64,000 bases of DNA from Hominimerdicola alba 8 (GTDB lineage: Bacteria > Bacillota > Clostridia > Oscillospirales > Ruminococcaceae). Position 1 is the first letter of the stretch; each line of letters opens with the position of its first letter. The DNA is taken from positions 1-64,000 of the forward strand of contig NZ_ADKM02000095.1 in NCBI RefSeq assembly GCF_000178155.2, in the 5' to 3' direction. Shown here in pieces: positions 17,727 to 28,066 of the stretch. The notes under the pieces are model-generated. The model was not told the origin of the DNA. It did not search any database and was given only the letters and a program-made list of their open reading frames with translations. The position numbers and the translations under genes were made by a program.

Positions 17727-18452
17727 TCACGCAAAAGCGATGGTATCCAGCACCGCATCATAGTTTGCCTGCATAGCTTCGGTGCATTCCTTGTAGGAGA
17801 TCACCCACACCTCTATCACCTGCGTACCCTCTGCCATTACGTTTATGTCAAGGTCAAATTCCACGCCATTGACGGTATACAGGCAGTCAAGATAATACGC
17901 CTCGTGACCGTTCAGCACACTGTCGCCCCGAGTATTGACTTTGACCGAATCGGTCAGTCCCTTTGAGTCGATAATGGCATCTGCGAGGTCACTCAGCAGT
18001 CGGTCTGCCATATCGGGCACAGTACGCGCATTTATCATTATGGTGCAGTTGCCTTTTGCGTACTGTATGTCATCGGCGTTGTATGTTATCGCCGCGCTCA
18101 CCTCGTCAGCAGTCACCGCCCACTTGCTCTCATCAGCCTTGAAAGTGAACGGCGCACCCGCCGCCTGCACAGCTTCCGCCTTGCTTTCAGTACCGCTCTC
18201 TGCGGGGTCTTTTATCTCAACGACCACCGCGCTCTCGTCGGATATTTCCGACTGCGGCACAGCCGTGACAGTACCATCTGTCACAGCGGAAGACACTTCC
18301 TCAGCCGAAGCCGCATCTTCTGCCGCTGTAGTTTCGGTAATGGGCGGCATTTTCTTCACCCTGCCCGAACCGTCATTCTTTTCTTTGTCGCCGCACCCCG
18401 CAAGGCTGACAGACATCAGCGCCGCCAGTGCAGCCATCGCAAATCTTCTCAT
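17727..18452 (-). CDS. Putative lipoprotein of unknown function
   Basis: A 241-residue exported lipoprotein: MRRFAMAALAALMSVSLAGC gives a basic start, a hydrophobic stretch and a lipobox with cysteine 20. A long T/S/E/A-rich linker (residues about 30-95) follows. The C-terminal domain (about 95-241) contains FKADESKWAVTADEVSAAIT and a likely alpha-beta fold, with HEAYYLDCLYTVNGVEFDLD. It lies between purD and the AICAR transformylase gene on the same strand, with no link to purine metabolism. The start at 18452 fits AAGAAG upstream. Confidence 0.7.
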   Translation of the reverse strand: MRRFAMAALAALMSVSLAGCGDKEKNDGSGRVKKMPPITETTAAEDAASAEEVSSAVTDGTVTAVPQSEISDESAVVVEIKDPAESGTESKAEAVQAAGAPFTFKADESKWAVTADEVSAAITYNADDIQYAKGNCTIMINARTVPDMADRLLSDLADAIIDSKGLTDSVKVNTRGDSVLNGHEAYYLDCLYTVNGVEFDLDINVMAEGTQVIEVWVISYKECTEAMQANYDAVLDTIAFA

Positions 18453-18515
18453 GTATATCACACTTCTTTGTCTTGCCGACCGTTCCCGACCGCAAGACTT
18501 TCATCTTACTTTCTT

Positions 18516-18616
18516 ATAGCAATCCAACTATTTAAATTCACAAAATCCGGTCGCAAAAGCTCGGATCTATGGATTTTGTGACTGGATTTTGTCTGAATTT
18601 TAAGGTGGATTGCTAT
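18516..18616. repeat. 101-bp palindromic element (MITE- or REP-like)
   Basis: The ends ATAGCAATCC and GGATTGCTAT are perfect inverted repeats, and the imperfect pairing continues inward for about 36 bp per arm (left arm with TTTAAATTCACAAAATCC, right arm with GGATTTTGTCTGAATTTTAA). A 24-bp fragment of the right arm recurs at 24639-24662. It sits between the lipoprotein and AICAR transformylase genes. Confidence 0.75.
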
Positions 18617-18687
18617 TGTACTGCAAACCGCCCCGCAGAACGCCGCCGCACAAGACAGCGTCCGCGATGCAGTGTATTTTTCGTTTA

Positions 18688-19869
18688 TCAGTGGTGGAAC
18701 AGTCTGATGCCTGTGAACGCCATAGCCATGCCGTACTTGTTGCATGTTTCAATAACGTTGTCATCTCTGATAGAACCGCCCGGTTCTGCAATGTAAGCAA
18801 CGCCCGACTTCTTAGCCCTCTCGATATTGTCACCGAACGGGAAGAATGCGTCAGAACCCAGACAAACATCGGTATTCTTTGCAAGCCATGCCTTCTTCTC
18901 CTCAGCAGTCAGCGGTTCGGGCTTGGTCTTGAATATCCTCTGCCACTCGCCCTCAGCCAGTACATCCTCGTACTCGTCACCAATGTAGACATCAATGGCG
19001 TTGTCGCGGTCGGGTCTGCGGATATCGTCCTTGAAAGGCAGTGCCATTACCTTAGGGTTCTGTCTCAGCCACCAGTTGTCAGCCTTGCTGCCTGCCAGCC
19101 TTGTGCAGTGTACTCTCGACTGCTGACCTGCACCGATGCCGATAGCCTGACCGTTCTTTACATAGCATACAGAGTTCGACTGTGTGTACTTAAGGGTTAT
19201 CAGCGAGATGATGAGGTCTTCCAGCTTGTCATCGGGGATATCCTTGTTGTCGGTAACAACGTTTGAAAGCAGTGCCTTGTCTATCTTAAGTTCGTTCCTG
19301 CCCTGTTCAAAAGTAACGCCGAATACCTGCTTGCGCTCTATCTCAGCGGGCACATAGCTTTCATCTATCTTGATGATATTGTAAGTGCCTTTTCTCTTTG
19401 ACTTGAGTATCTCCAGCGCTTCATCGGTGTAGCCGGGTGCGATAACGCCGTCGGAAACCTCTCTCTGTATCATCTTTGCGGTGGGAACATCGCAAACATC
19501 AGACAGTGCGATGAAATCGCCGTAGCTGGACATTCTGTCAGCACCTCTTGCCCTTGCGTAAGCACATGCCAGCGGTGAAAGTTCGCCCAGATCATCAACA
19601 AAATAGATCTTTGCCTCAGTTTCGGTCAGCGGTCTGCCGATAGCCGCACCCGCAGGTGAAACATGCTTGAAAGAAGTTGCGGCGCACATGCCTGTTGCCG
19701 CCTTAAGTTCTCTTACCAGCTGCCAGCCGTTGAATGCGTCAAGCAGGTTGATATAACCGGGCTTGCCGTTCAGCACCTCGATAGGCAGATCCTTGCCGTC
19801 CTCCATAAAAACTCTTGACGGCTTCTGGTTAGGATTACAGCCGTACTTCAAAAGCATCTCATTTGCCAT
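18688..19869 (-). CDS. Stand-alone AICAR transformylase
   Basis: A 393-residue enzyme that formylates AICAR with 10-formyl-THF. The Lys-His pair of the transformylase active site is visible in TSFKHVSPAGAAIGRP; other family segments are SYGDFIALSDVCDVPTAKMI and GQAIGIGAGQQSRVHCTRLA. Ordinary bifunctional PurH proteins have about 510-530 residues with an N-terminal IMP cyclohydrolase domain. That domain is absent, and the protein starts inside the transformylase part. The missing step is supplied by the PurO-type cyclohydrolase at 22306-23022. GGAGGTAATC precedes the ATG. Confidence 0.92.
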   Translation of the reverse strand: MANEMLLKYGCNPNQKPSRVFMEDGKDLPIEVLNGKPGYINLLDAFNGWQLVRELKAATGMCAATSFKHVSPAGAAIGRPLTETEAKIYFVDDLGELSPLACAYARARGADRMSSYGDFIALSDVCDVPTAKMIQREVSDGVIAPGYTDEALEILKSKRKGTYNIIKIDESYVPAEIERKQVFGVTFEQGRNELKIDKALLSNVVTDNKDIPDDKLEDLIISLITLKYTQSNSVCYVKNGQAIGIGAGQQSRVHCTRLAGSKADNWWLRQNPKVMALPFKDDIRRPDRDNAIDVYIGDEYEDVLAEGEWQRIFKTKPEPLTAEEKKAWLAKNTDVCLGSDAFFPFGDNIERAKKSGVAYIAEPGGSIRDDNVIETCNKYGMAMAFTGIRLFHH

Positions 19870-19897
19870 TGTGATTACCTCCGTTAATTATTATCTT

Positions 19898-20725
19898 TTA
19901 ACGCGCATCATCCGCGTCTTTTTGCTTTGTAACTATCGGCACTTTGCCGAAGAAATCATCGGAATCGACTTTTTTCTTGTCTTCGTCCCTGCGTGCTACT
20001 CTTACACCGTTGCCATGATTATAAAAGCTCGCACTGCGGAACATCGGGTCGTCGGGGTCTTTTACCATCATCACATCGTCATTGCTGTTGATCCTGGCAT
20101 CTATCTGCTCAGCCGACAGCTTGTCAAGACGCATCTGGTCAGCCACCGCATCGCCCATCGCCGCTCTCACCATGCTGTCCATCTCCTTGCCCGACGGTGC
20201 GCCCGCAGGTTCGTTTACTGTCAGTTCGACGGGAGAAACGCTCTTCACATATTCGATGAATTTTTCGGTTTCCTCGCGTGAAGAAAATTTGATAACATCA
20301 ATGGGTCTGTCATAGATATTCTTGCCGTAGATATACAGCTCGAATTTCTTGTCGTTGTAGCTTTGCTGACCGTAGTATCTCGGCTGGAGATGGTCTATCT
20401 CGCTGTACAGCGACAGGTGACATGACCCGAAATAGTAGATGCCCTGATCCAGCAGTGCCACGTTGTTCTTCACGTTGCGGCAGTTTTTCAGTGCTTCATC
20501 AAGGTTGCCTTTGTACACCATTTTAGAACGCTTGTGTTCTTTGCGCACGCCTTTGGTGAGATAATAGTACAGCCCCCATATTATCAGCAGGAAAGGCAGT
20601 GTCCCAAGCACCGCAAATATCAGTTCTTCGCCTGCCGCCAGCTCTATAACTATCGGCAAAAGTGATAATCCGATGCACCAGCCCAAAGCCTTTTTTCTTC
20701 CGCTTGTATATTCATTATTGTTCAT
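19898..20725 (-). CDS. Hypothetical membrane-anchored protein
   Basis: A 275-residue protein with two N-terminal membrane segments (ALGWCIGLSLLPIVIELAAG and AVLGTLPFLLIIWGLYYYLT) and a soluble rest. The middle contains a beta-rich region (NVALLDQGIYYFGSCHLSLY, then KFELYIYGKNIYDRPIDVIK) that could be a PH-like fold. The tail is acidic and low in complexity. I do not recognise a family. It lies 29 bp from the transformylase gene on the same strand. Confidence 0.6.
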   Translation of the reverse strand: MNNNEYTSGRKKALGWCIGLSLLPIVIELAAGEELIFAVLGTLPFLLIIWGLYYYLTKGVRKEHKRSKMVYKGNLDEALKNCRNVKNNVALLDQGIYYFGSCHLSLYSEIDHLQPRYYGQQSYNDKKFELYIYGKNIYDRPIDVIKFSSREETEKFIEYVKSVSPVELTVNEPAGAPSGKEMDSMVRAAMGDAVADQMRLDKLSAEQIDARINSNDDVMMVKDPDDPMFRSASFYNHGNGVRVARRDEDKKKVDSDDFFGKVPIVTKQKDADDAR

Positions 20726-20750
20726 CTTTTGTTACCTCCGGAAGCGACAT

Positions 20751-21879
<1,129 letters not shown>

Positions 21880-21907
21880 TATGTATCACCCTGTCAGGAA
21901 AGCTGTG

Positions 21908-22267
21908 TCAGTCCCAGTCCACCTCATCGCCGTACTCACTTACGAAACGGAACAACTTCTGTTTGTCTTCTATGAGCGACTTTATGATATTCACCAGAGT
22001 CATTGCGTTTCTCGCGCCCTCCTCAGACTTCTCAAAGTACGCCGCAAACATATCTGCCTCGCTGTCAGCTTCAAAAGCGAATGCCAGACCCGGTGCGAAC
22101 TTTGTTATATAGCAGTCAAGCAAAGCCTGCCAGTTATAACCGTTCATGTAGGCATTTGCGTTTATCGCCGCAAGTTCTTCGCCTATAGCCATTATTTCGT
22201 CACGGTCAATGTAGAACATCACATCAAGACTTCCGTCATTTTCTATTATCTCAACATAATCACTCAT
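21908..22267 (-). CDS. Imm51-like immunity protein
   Basis: A 119-residue acidic protein. The stretch NAYMNGYNWQALLDCYITKF and ADSEADMFAAYFEKSEE fits the Imm51 pattern (MNGY.WE.LL..Y, then D.E...Y.AYFE). Proteins of this family protect against polymorphic toxins made by the same or neighbouring cells. No toxin gene lies nearby. The family call is from pattern memory and needs a profile search. Confidence 0.6.
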   Translation of the reverse strand: MSDYVEIIENDGSLDVMFYIDRDEIMAIGEELAAINANAYMNGYNWQALLDCYITKFAPGLAFAFEADSEADMFAAYFEKSEEGARNAMTLVNIIKSLIEDKQKLFRFVSEYGDEVDWD

Positions 22268-22305
22268 CGTCTTCGCTCCTTATCTTTCGTTAAAATATCA
22301 CTCGT

Positions 22306-23022
22306 TTACTTTGAATACTTGTTAACTATCTTTGAAACCGCCTTGCCTGTTTCGATGTCGATAAATCTCACGAACAGCGACACCTTGTTGTCCTCGTTCA
22401 GCGCATTCCACAGACCATCGGTGAACTCGTCGATGTCGTTGGGAACGGTTATCTTCTTAGGCTCACCCTCAAAGCTGGGCAGAGGACTGCCGTCACCCAT
22501 GTAGGTGTGTATGAAGTGACCGTAACCTGCAACAGGGGTCGAATAGCTGAAAGTAAATCTCTCTACGCTGTCGGGGTCACCGTCAGCAGATTTCAGTATG
22601 CTCATGGCATAGTTATACTGACCGTCACCAACGTGCATTATGCCTGAAATTCTTGGGGTGTAGTTGGGCGCATCGTCCTCATACTCCCTTGTGCGAAGGC
22701 TCTGCTCGAAAGTCTGCTGTTTGTCCATCAGTTCATATATAGTATCGGTCTGGTCGCCGTTTGTAACTATGGTCTTGTTGCCCAGCACCCTTACAGGCGA
22801 ATAGATTATCAGATGGGGGTCTGACAGCTTGGAAGGATCGGCAGCCTCAGTCTTTATGCCGTCCTCAGTTTCGGTGAATACTCTGTTGCGTGAATTAACG
22901 CTCCTGCCCATGATGAAGTAAGCAGTCACCGCATTTTTGCCATCAGCGCTCTTGCCGATGATGATGCCTCTTCCGGGATAGGAATTGCTCTTAAGTTCCT
23001 CATAAATGTCAAGTGTTTTCAT
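22306..23022 (-). CDS. purO: IMP cyclohydrolase, PurO-type
   Basis: A 238-residue enzyme that closes FAICAR to IMP, the last purine step. The archaeal-type cyclohydrolase pattern is clear: YPGRGIIIGKSADGKNAVTA, then YFIMGRSVNSRNRVF. It differs from the cyclohydrolase domain of PurH and complements the stand-alone transformylase at 18688. The start at 23022 follows AAGGAGGT; the longer upstream frame lacks a ribosome site. It lies between two genes unrelated to purine synthesis. Confidence 0.88.
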   Translation of the reverse strand: MKTLDIYEELKSNSYPGRGIIIGKSADGKNAVTAYFIMGRSVNSRNRVFTETEDGIKTEAADPSKLSDPHLIIYSPVRVLGNKTIVTNGDQTDTIYELMDKQQTFEQSLRTREYEDDAPNYTPRISGIMHVGDGQYNYAMSILKSADGDPDSVERFTFSYSTPVAGYGHFIHTYMGDGSPLPSFEGEPKKITVPNDIDEFTDGLWNALNEDNKVSLFVRFIDIETGKAVSKIVNKYSK

Positions 23023-23104
23023 TTGAAATGACCTCCTTGTTATTGTCTGTATGTTTGCCATTGATGATATCATCAATGGGTATTTTCTTCTACTGTACGG
23101 ACGT

Positions 23105-23794
23105 TCAGTCATACTCATTCAGTATAAATCTGAAATCCGCCGCCTTGTTCAGCTTTGGAATAGCGTTCTCTTCGATGGCTCTCTGCATGATGAACGACCC
23201 GAAGCCGAACATATCAGCTCTTGTTTCGGGCGGACAGCAGACCAGCATCGTGCTCCATGTATCGCAGTCACAGCTGATGCGGTATTCATTGCTGTATTCG
23301 CCGCTGTTGTCAGCCGCACTGTCACCGCCGACCGCTCTCACTGCCGCAACTTCTTCGGGGCTTGCTGTCTTCACCGAAAAATCCACCGATTCACCGTCAT
23401 AGAACTTCTCGATAAAAATTCGTGACACCTTAGCACTGCGCTCTAATATGCTCTCGCAGAGCCTTTCGCCCTCTAAACTGCAAAAGTGATATATCACTGC
23501 TTTTGCCGAGTCATCATCTGCGATGTTGAAATAGACAGGACACCTGTATTTTCCGCTCATCACATCGACCAGCACTATGTCGCCTTCATCATTATATCTG
23601 ACCCGCATGGTCTTTTCGGCATCTTCGGTCTTGACCGAATAGCGCCTGACCTCAGTTCCGTAAACGGGCAGCAGATATATCAGGTAATCGAACTTTGTCT
23701 GTTCGATGACAAGGCATTCGCCCTGTTTCGGAAGTTCTGCGGCTAGATAGTCGCCCGCCTTGTATTTAAGGGGGATATAAAATGTCTTTTCCAC
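23105..23794 (-). CDS. Hypothetical protein in the purine cluster
   Basis: A 229-residue soluble protein that I do not recognise. It begins MEKTFYIPLKYKAGDYLAAE and is rich in beta strands and aromatic residues (LIYLLPVYGTEVRRYSVKTE, then MSGKYRCPVYFNIADDD). Three close cysteines occur at CDCDTWSTMLVCC. The ATG lacks a strong ribosome site (GTGAGGTGATATGCGGTGG is the only candidate). The context suggests the same class of inserted accessory genes as its neighbours. Confidence 0.55.
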   Translation of the reverse strand: MEKTFYIPLKYKAGDYLAAELPKQGECLVIEQTKFDYLIYLLPVYGTEVRRYSVKTEDAEKTMRVRYNDEGDIVLVDVMSGKYRCPVYFNIADDDSAKAVIYHFCSLEGERLCESILERSAKVSRIFIEKFYDGESVDFSVKTASPEEVAAVRAVGGDSAADNSGEYSNEYRISCDCDTWSTMLVCCPPETRADMFGFGSFIMQRAIEENAIPKLNKAADFRFILNEYD

Positions 23795-23846
23795 CGCATA
23801 TCACCTCACTTTATATTATACCAGATAATCCCGCCGATTGCAAGCA

Positions 23847-24476
23847 TTATTTCAGATCAACGTAAGCCTTGCCGTCCTTTATGGTTATCCTGTCTTCGCA
23901 GAACAGCGACACCGCCTTTGGCAGGAGTTTCCATTCAACGTTTTCCATTATCTTGCGCTGTAAAGTTTCGGGAGTTTCATCATTAGCGATGTCAACAGCG
24001 CCCTGTAGTATTATCGCGCCCGCGTCAGCCTCTTCATTCACGAAATGTATAGTCGCGCCGCTGACTTTCACGCCGTATTCAAGGGCTTTCTCGTGTACTT
24101 TAAGCCCGTAGAAGCCCTCACCGCAGAATGACGGTATCAGTGCGGGGTGAACATTTATTATCTTGTATGGATAAGCCTTTGTCAGGCATTCGTCCAGTAT
24201 TATCATAAAGCCTGCCAGCACCACAAGGTCAGCTTTCTGACGGTCAAGTTCTTCCTTTATCGCCATGCTGTAGCTTACCTTGTCAGCATAGTCCTTTCTT
24301 GGCAGTGTGACGGCGGGTATGCCCGCTTTAGCCGCCCTCTCCAGCGCATACGCGCCCTCTTTTGATGAGATGACACAGCTTATCTTTCCGCCCTTTATCT
24401 CACCGCGCTCCTGCGCATCTATCAAAGCCTGCAAATTAGTACCGCCGCCCGATACCAGTACAACTATATTTTTCAT
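23847..24476 (-). CDS. purN: Phosphoribosylglycinamide formyltransferase
   Basis: A 209-residue GAR transformylase using 10-formyl-THF, the third step of IMP synthesis. NIVVLVSGGGTNLQALIDAQ binds the phosphate of GAR. The catalytic Asn and His are in INVHPALIPSF, and the Asp is in EADAGAIILQG. Length is normal. The start at 24476 is chosen because GAAAGGAAG precedes it; the longer frame upstream reads through a repeat-rich gap. Confidence 0.94.
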   Translation of the reverse strand: MKNIVVLVSGGGTNLQALIDAQERGEIKGGKISCVISSKEGAYALERAAKAGIPAVTLPRKDYADKVSYSMAIKEELDRQKADLVVLAGFMIILDECLTKAYPYKIINVHPALIPSFCGEGFYGLKVHEKALEYGVKVSGATIHFVNEEADAGAIILQGAVDIANDETPETLQRKIMENVEWKLLPKAVSLFCEDRITIKDGKAYVDLK

Positions 24477-24491
24477 ATCGTTCTTCCTTTC

Positions 24492-24635
24492 AGATACATT
24501 TTCCGCACAGCCGAGCGCTCCGATATTCACCCGCTGTGGCATTTATGTAGTTTCGGTGCAGAAAAAAGCCCGAAAACGCGCACTTTCACATTGTTTTATG
24601 CAGAAAGTGCAGAAACCACATACATTTTCCGCACA
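24492..24635. repeat. Direct repeat around a hairpin upstream of purN
   Basis: TACATTTTCCGCACA occurs at about 24494-24508 and again at about 24621-24635. Between them GCACTTTC and GAAAGTGC form a hairpin. The 180-bp gap has no gene; the layout suggests a small decayed insertion. Confidence 0.45.
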
Positions 24636-24638
24636 CCT

Positions 24639-24662
24639 ATAGCAATCCGCCTTAAAATTCAG
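24639..24662 (+). repeat. Fragment of the palindromic element at 18516-18616
   Basis: This 24-bp stretch, starting ATAGCAATCC, matches the inverted right arm of the element at 18593-18616 with one mismatch (23 of 24). It covers the stop codon of the gene at 24659-25186, so the element has touched the end of that gene. Confidence 0.7.
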
Positions 24663-25186
24663 TATTCGTCCGCGCCCTCGTTTATGACCACCCGGCTGAC
24701 ACCGTCCACGCGGTCGATGGCTTCTAGTATGTCGGTGATCATGCTTCCATCTTCGGCATTTCCGAGATCAAGCACCACCATGACCTTTTCCTTGTCGAAC
24801 GACTCGTCCTGCCACAGCGATATATCGCCGTAGCAGACATCTTCGCTGTAATTTTCATACAGCTTGTCTATCTCAGCCGATACCGCATCGCGGTCAGCCT
24901 GTGACACCTCATGGTCAAAATATATGCTGTAATCGAACATCTCGCCGTCAATGCCGTCCATGCTGACATCATAGCCAAGCCCCAGCTTGTCAAAGCCCAT
25001 GTACGCGCCCATGTCTGCATCATTCATGCCTGCGTCTTCCACCACGACTTCTTTCGGGTGAGCCTGCCGCCAGCCGATATACCATATCGCCAGTATCCCC
25101 GCCAGCAGAAAGCACCCGAATACCTGATGCTTGTGCCGCCGCCAGAAATCTTTCAGCCCCTTTTTACGCTGATAATTCAATTCCAT
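24659..25186 (-). CDS. Hypothetical single-pass membrane protein
   Basis: A 175-residue protein with a basic start (MELNYQRKKGLKDFWRRHKH), one membrane segment (FGCFLLAGILAIWYIGW) and an acidic outside or soluble domain. Two beta-alpha units in the domain (FDYSIYFDHEVSQADRDAVS and VMVVLDLGNAEDGSMITDIL) hint at a small repeated fold. I do not recognise it. Its 5' end overlaps the next gene by 10 bp, and its stop lies in a repeat fragment. Confidence 0.55.
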   Translation of the reverse strand: MELNYQRKKGLKDFWRRHKHQVFGCFLLAGILAIWYIGWRQAHPKEVVVEDAGMNDADMGAYMGFDKLGLGYDVSMDGIDGEMFDYSIYFDHEVSQADRDAVSAEIDKLYENYSEDVCYGDISLWQDESFDKEKVMVVLDLGNAEDGSMITDILEAIDRVDGVSRVVINEGADEY

Positions 25187-25674
25187 TCTACGCCCTCCGC
25201 TTCACACCGCAGAGCATAAAACGCCTGAATGTACGGCGGCGCCGAGTGCATCTCATCAGCCATAGCCGCAAGCCTGCGCTTGCCCACCCGCCTGTCAACT
25301 ATGGCGAATATGCGTATCAGCGGAAATTCACTTTCAAGGCTGACCTCGATGGGCTGACTGTCAAACGCCTGAAACTCACGGTAAAAAACATGATGGTCAA
25401 ATCCGCCTGCTTTTTCGGCTTCATCAAAGGCTTTCATCCAGCTTTCATGAAGACCCGCGCCGCGTTCCTCCAACTCATGGTATTTCTGCGAATGTATCAT
25501 CATTCGCTCAAAATAATTGCTCTTGAAAACTTCGGCACCGTCAACACGTATCGCCGCCCTGCCCTCATGGTCGGGGCATTTTGAGTAAGATGTGGCAAAA
25601 TATGTCACCCGTCCTCTCAGCGATGGCGCGAGATATTCATTTTCAAGCCTGTGTTTAATCTTTGAAAATGGCAT
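25177..25674 (-). CDS. SF0329-like protein
   Basis: A 165-residue soluble protein. The opening MPFSKIKHRLENEYLAPSLR with GRVTYFATSYSKCPDHEGRA and AIRVDGAEVFKSNY fits the SF0329-type family of small bacterial proteins. Such proteins often stand alone or among toxin-immunity genes. AAAGGG lies 5 bp before the chosen ATG at 25674; the longer frame to 25728 lacks such a site. Function unknown. Confidence 0.6.
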   Translation of the reverse strand: MPFSKIKHRLENEYLAPSLRGRVTYFATSYSKCPDHEGRAAIRVDGAEVFKSNYFERMMIHSQKYHELEERGAGLHESWMKAFDEAEKAGGFDHHVFYREFQAFDSQPIEVSLESEFPLIRIFAIVDRRVGKRRLAAMADEMHSAPPYIQAFYALRCEAEGVEWN

Positions 25675-25702
25675 ATTATCCCTTTCTTCGGCTGTATTCC
25701 GA

Positions 25703-26206
25703 CTATCCGCACAGACCGCATACTTCAATGTTTCCGTCGCCGTCTATCTGCACATCAATGGCATGACCCGCAAATATGTCGGGGTCACAGGTCAGATAAA
25801 GCTGTATGTTGCTTATCTTATCAGTGTCTTCACAAAACTCCAGCGAAGCCTCAGCGATACCCAGCATACTCGTGAAGACTTCCTCGCTTATCGGCGTTCT
25901 CACCTTACGACCGTCTTCCATTATATAGCAGTCCTCTTCATCGGGGTCTTCCTCCGCCGATGATGCCCAATCGTCAGCCATATCAAGTGCATCGTCATCT
26001 ATCAGCGCCGCGATGATCTCGGCTTTGCGGCTGTTCACAAATCCGACAGCCCTTTCCACCTCAGGCAGTATCTCTGCCGCTGTGCTGTCAGTTACATCAA
26101 TGTCCTCCGTCAGGATCTCTATTTTAAGCGACCTGCCCCACAGTTTAGTTTCAAATACAAAAGCCCATTCATCGCTGTCCTGTCTTTTCAGTACGATGTC
26201 GCCCAT
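25703..26206 (-). CDS. DUF2262 protein
   Basis: A 167-residue acidic protein. The end DPDIFAGHAIDVQIDGDGNI matches the DUF2262 signature (F.GH.I.V...DG). The front part FVFETKLWGRSLKIEILTED and the ALIDDDALDMADDWA helix agree with the family layout. The role of the family is not established. GGAGGTATATT precedes the ATG at 26206, so the longer upstream frame is rejected. Confidence 0.65.
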   Translation of the reverse strand: MGDIVLKRQDSDEWAFVFETKLWGRSLKIEILTEDIDVTDSTAAEILPEVERAVGFVNSRKAEIIAALIDDDALDMADDWASSAEEDPDEEDCYIMEDGRKVRTPISEEVFTSMLGIAEASLEFCEDTDKISNIQLYLTCDPDIFAGHAIDVQIDGDGNIEVCGLCG

Positions 26207-26226
26207 AATATACCTCCGTTTTTCAT

Positions 26227-26601
26227 TCACCACAGCCTGTACTTCAGCCTCAGATACAATATCCCTCCGCAGGCAAAAGCTATCAGTATCGCCACGCCCG
26301 ATGAGTGGAAGTCTGTGCGCTTGTCGTATCTGAGTTTCTTCTTTAACGCCCTGTGTATCACACAAACGTGGAACGCCGCCCCTGCCAGAAACATCGCAAA
26401 GCCCACCGCCGTCATAATGGCGAAATGACCCGCCCTGTGCAGTTTGTAAAGTTCGGGACCTATCAGCAGTACCGCCGCCGCGCCGGTTGTTATGAACGGC
26501 GTGTTCAGACCGCTTGTTCTTTCTTCCTCTCTATCTCTGTAAGACCAATGGGCGGGATCACTGAAAACATCAACGATCTTTCCCCATATCCCCTTGTTCA
26601 T
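26227..26601 (-). CDS. Hypothetical three-helix membrane protein
   Basis: A 124-residue protein with three membrane segments: FITTGAAAVLLIGPELYKL, FAIMTAVGFAMFLAGAAFHV and GVAILIAFACGGILYLRLKY. The N-terminus is soluble and contains FSDPAHWSYRDREEERTSGL. The chosen ATG at 26601 has GGAGGAAC upstream. The longer frame to 26754 runs through the palindromic element at 26634-26730 and is not real. Confidence 0.6.
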   Translation of the reverse strand: MNKGIWGKIVDVFSDPAHWSYRDREEERTSGLNTPFITTGAAAVLLIGPELYKLHRAGHFAIMTAVGFAMFLAGAAFHVCVIHRALKKKLRYDKRTDFHSSGVAILIAFACGGILYLRLKYRLW

Positions 26602-26633
26602 AATGTTCCTCCATCTACCCTTATTAAGATACT

Positions 26634-26730
26634 CCCAATTCTGAAGTGTATTGCTGATGATACAGAATGGCTTTTTTTCGTATTGTTTCCCCCGCCTTCG
26701 GCGGGGGAAACAATACACAACCAAATTGGG
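26634..26730. repeat. Palindromic element with a perfect 17-bp stem
   Basis: CCCAATT and AATTGGG bound a stretch of about 97 bp. Inside it, GTATTGTTTCCCCCGCC and its complement form a perfect 17-bp stem with a TTC loop (26680-26716). A diverged half copy lies at 61662-61698 (31 of 38 bases equal). It stands between purM and the membrane protein gene, and could act as a terminator or processing site in the long transcript. Confidence 0.75.
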
Positions 26731-26785
26731 ATTTAAGATAAAGCCACCCGACACCTGCCGCGCCGAGTGGCTTGCTGAAAATTTT

Positions 26786-27826
26786 TTAGCAGATTATAAC
26801 GCCCATGTCGCTGTCTACCAGTTCACCGAGAACATATGCGTCCTCGCCAGCCGCCTTGATAGCCGCGATAGCCGCATCAGCGTCAGCCTTATCGACTACA
26901 ACGGTCATGCCCACACCCATGTTGAAAGTGTTGAACATGTCCCTCTCAGGGATATTGCCTGTCTTTGCGATAAGGTCGAATATAGGCAATACCTGAACAT
27001 CGCTCCTCTTTATCTGAGCCGAGATTCCCTTAGGCAGTGCTCTCGGAATGTTCTCGTAGAAGCCGCCGCCTGTGATGTGAGATATGCTCTTCACCTTTAC
27101 AGCGTCCAGCAGGCTCATTATCGCCTTTACATAGATGCGTGTAGGTGTCAGCAGAGCTTCGCCCAGTGTGGTGCCCAGTTCGTCATAGTGCTTGGCGAGG
27201 TTCTCCTCGTTTACATCGAATACCTTTCTCACCAGCGAGAAACCGTTGGAATGTACGCCGCTGGACTTGATAGCGATCATCACATCGCCAGCCTTCTGGG
27301 TGGTGGGGTCAAGTATCTTGTCCTTGTCAACGATGCCCACCGAGAAGCCTGCCAGGTCATACTCTTCCTCAGGCATAAGACCCGGATGCTCGGCAGTTTC
27401 GCCGCCTACCAGTGCGCAGCCTGCCTGCACGCAGCCCTCTGCCACGCCCGAAACTATGCTCGCTATCTTTTCGGGTATGTTCCTGCCGCATGCGATGTAG
27501 TCAAGGAAGAACTGAGGCTTTGCGCCGCAGCAGATTATGTCGTTCACGCACATGGCAACGCAGTCGATGCCCACTGTGTCATGCTTGTCCAGTAGGAAAG
27601 CGATCTTGATCTTAGTGCCGACACCGTCAGTGCCCGATACCAGTACAGGCTTGTTTATGCCTGTCATATCAAGCTCGAAAAGTCCGCCGAAACCGCCGAT
27701 ACCGTCAATAACGCCTTTAGTGACAGTCCTGCCCACATACTGCTTCATAAGTTCCACTGCCTTGTATCCGGCAGTAACATCAACGCCTGCTTCCTTGTAG
27801 CTGTTAGAATAGCTGTTATTGTTCAT
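26786..27826 (-). CDS. purM: Phosphoribosylformylglycinamidine cyclo-ligase
   Basis: A 346-residue AIR synthetase, fifth step of IMP synthesis. Family segments are [55 protein letters not shown] and [20 protein letters not shown]. Length and start are normal. The 240-bp gap to purF (27827-28066) holds nothing I can name. Confidence 0.95.
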   Translation of the reverse strand: MNNNSYSNSYKEAGVDVTAGYKAVELMKQYVGRTVTKGVIDGIGGFGGLFELDMTGINKPVLVSGTDGVGTKIKIAFLLDKHDTVGIDCVAMCVNDIICCGAKPQFFLDYIACGRNIPEKIASIVSGVAEGCVQAGCALVGGETAEHPGLMPEEEYDLAGFSVGIVDKDKILDPTTQKAGDVMIAIKSSGVHSNGFSLVRKVFDVNEENLAKHYDELGTTLGEALLTPTRIYVKAIMSLLDAVKVKSISHITGGGFYENIPRALPKGISAQIKRSDVQVLPIFDLIAKTGNIPERDMFNTFNMGVGMTVVVDKADADAAIAAIKAAGEDAYVLGELVDSDMGVIIC

Positions 27827-28066
27827 AATTTGATCCTTTCGGTCTAATACGTCCCCTCAGACCGCGCCTGTCGGTCATCGGGTATCCTGTTAGTTTTATA
27901 TAGTCGTCCATAATTATAACGCCGCTAAAAAGACGTTATAACGAGTAACATTTATTGATACGTTATCTTTCGTCAAGCCCGCCGAAAGACTGTACAGCCG
28001 TTGTGTCAGCGGGAAAGAATTATAGTTTTATCGTTATTTGCGTTGAAATAAATTTCCGTCTGCGGC

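Noticed and set aside
26602-26754. N-terminal extension of the membrane protein at 26227-26601
   Set aside because: It is translated palindromic repeat; the ATG at 26601 has its own strong ribosome site.
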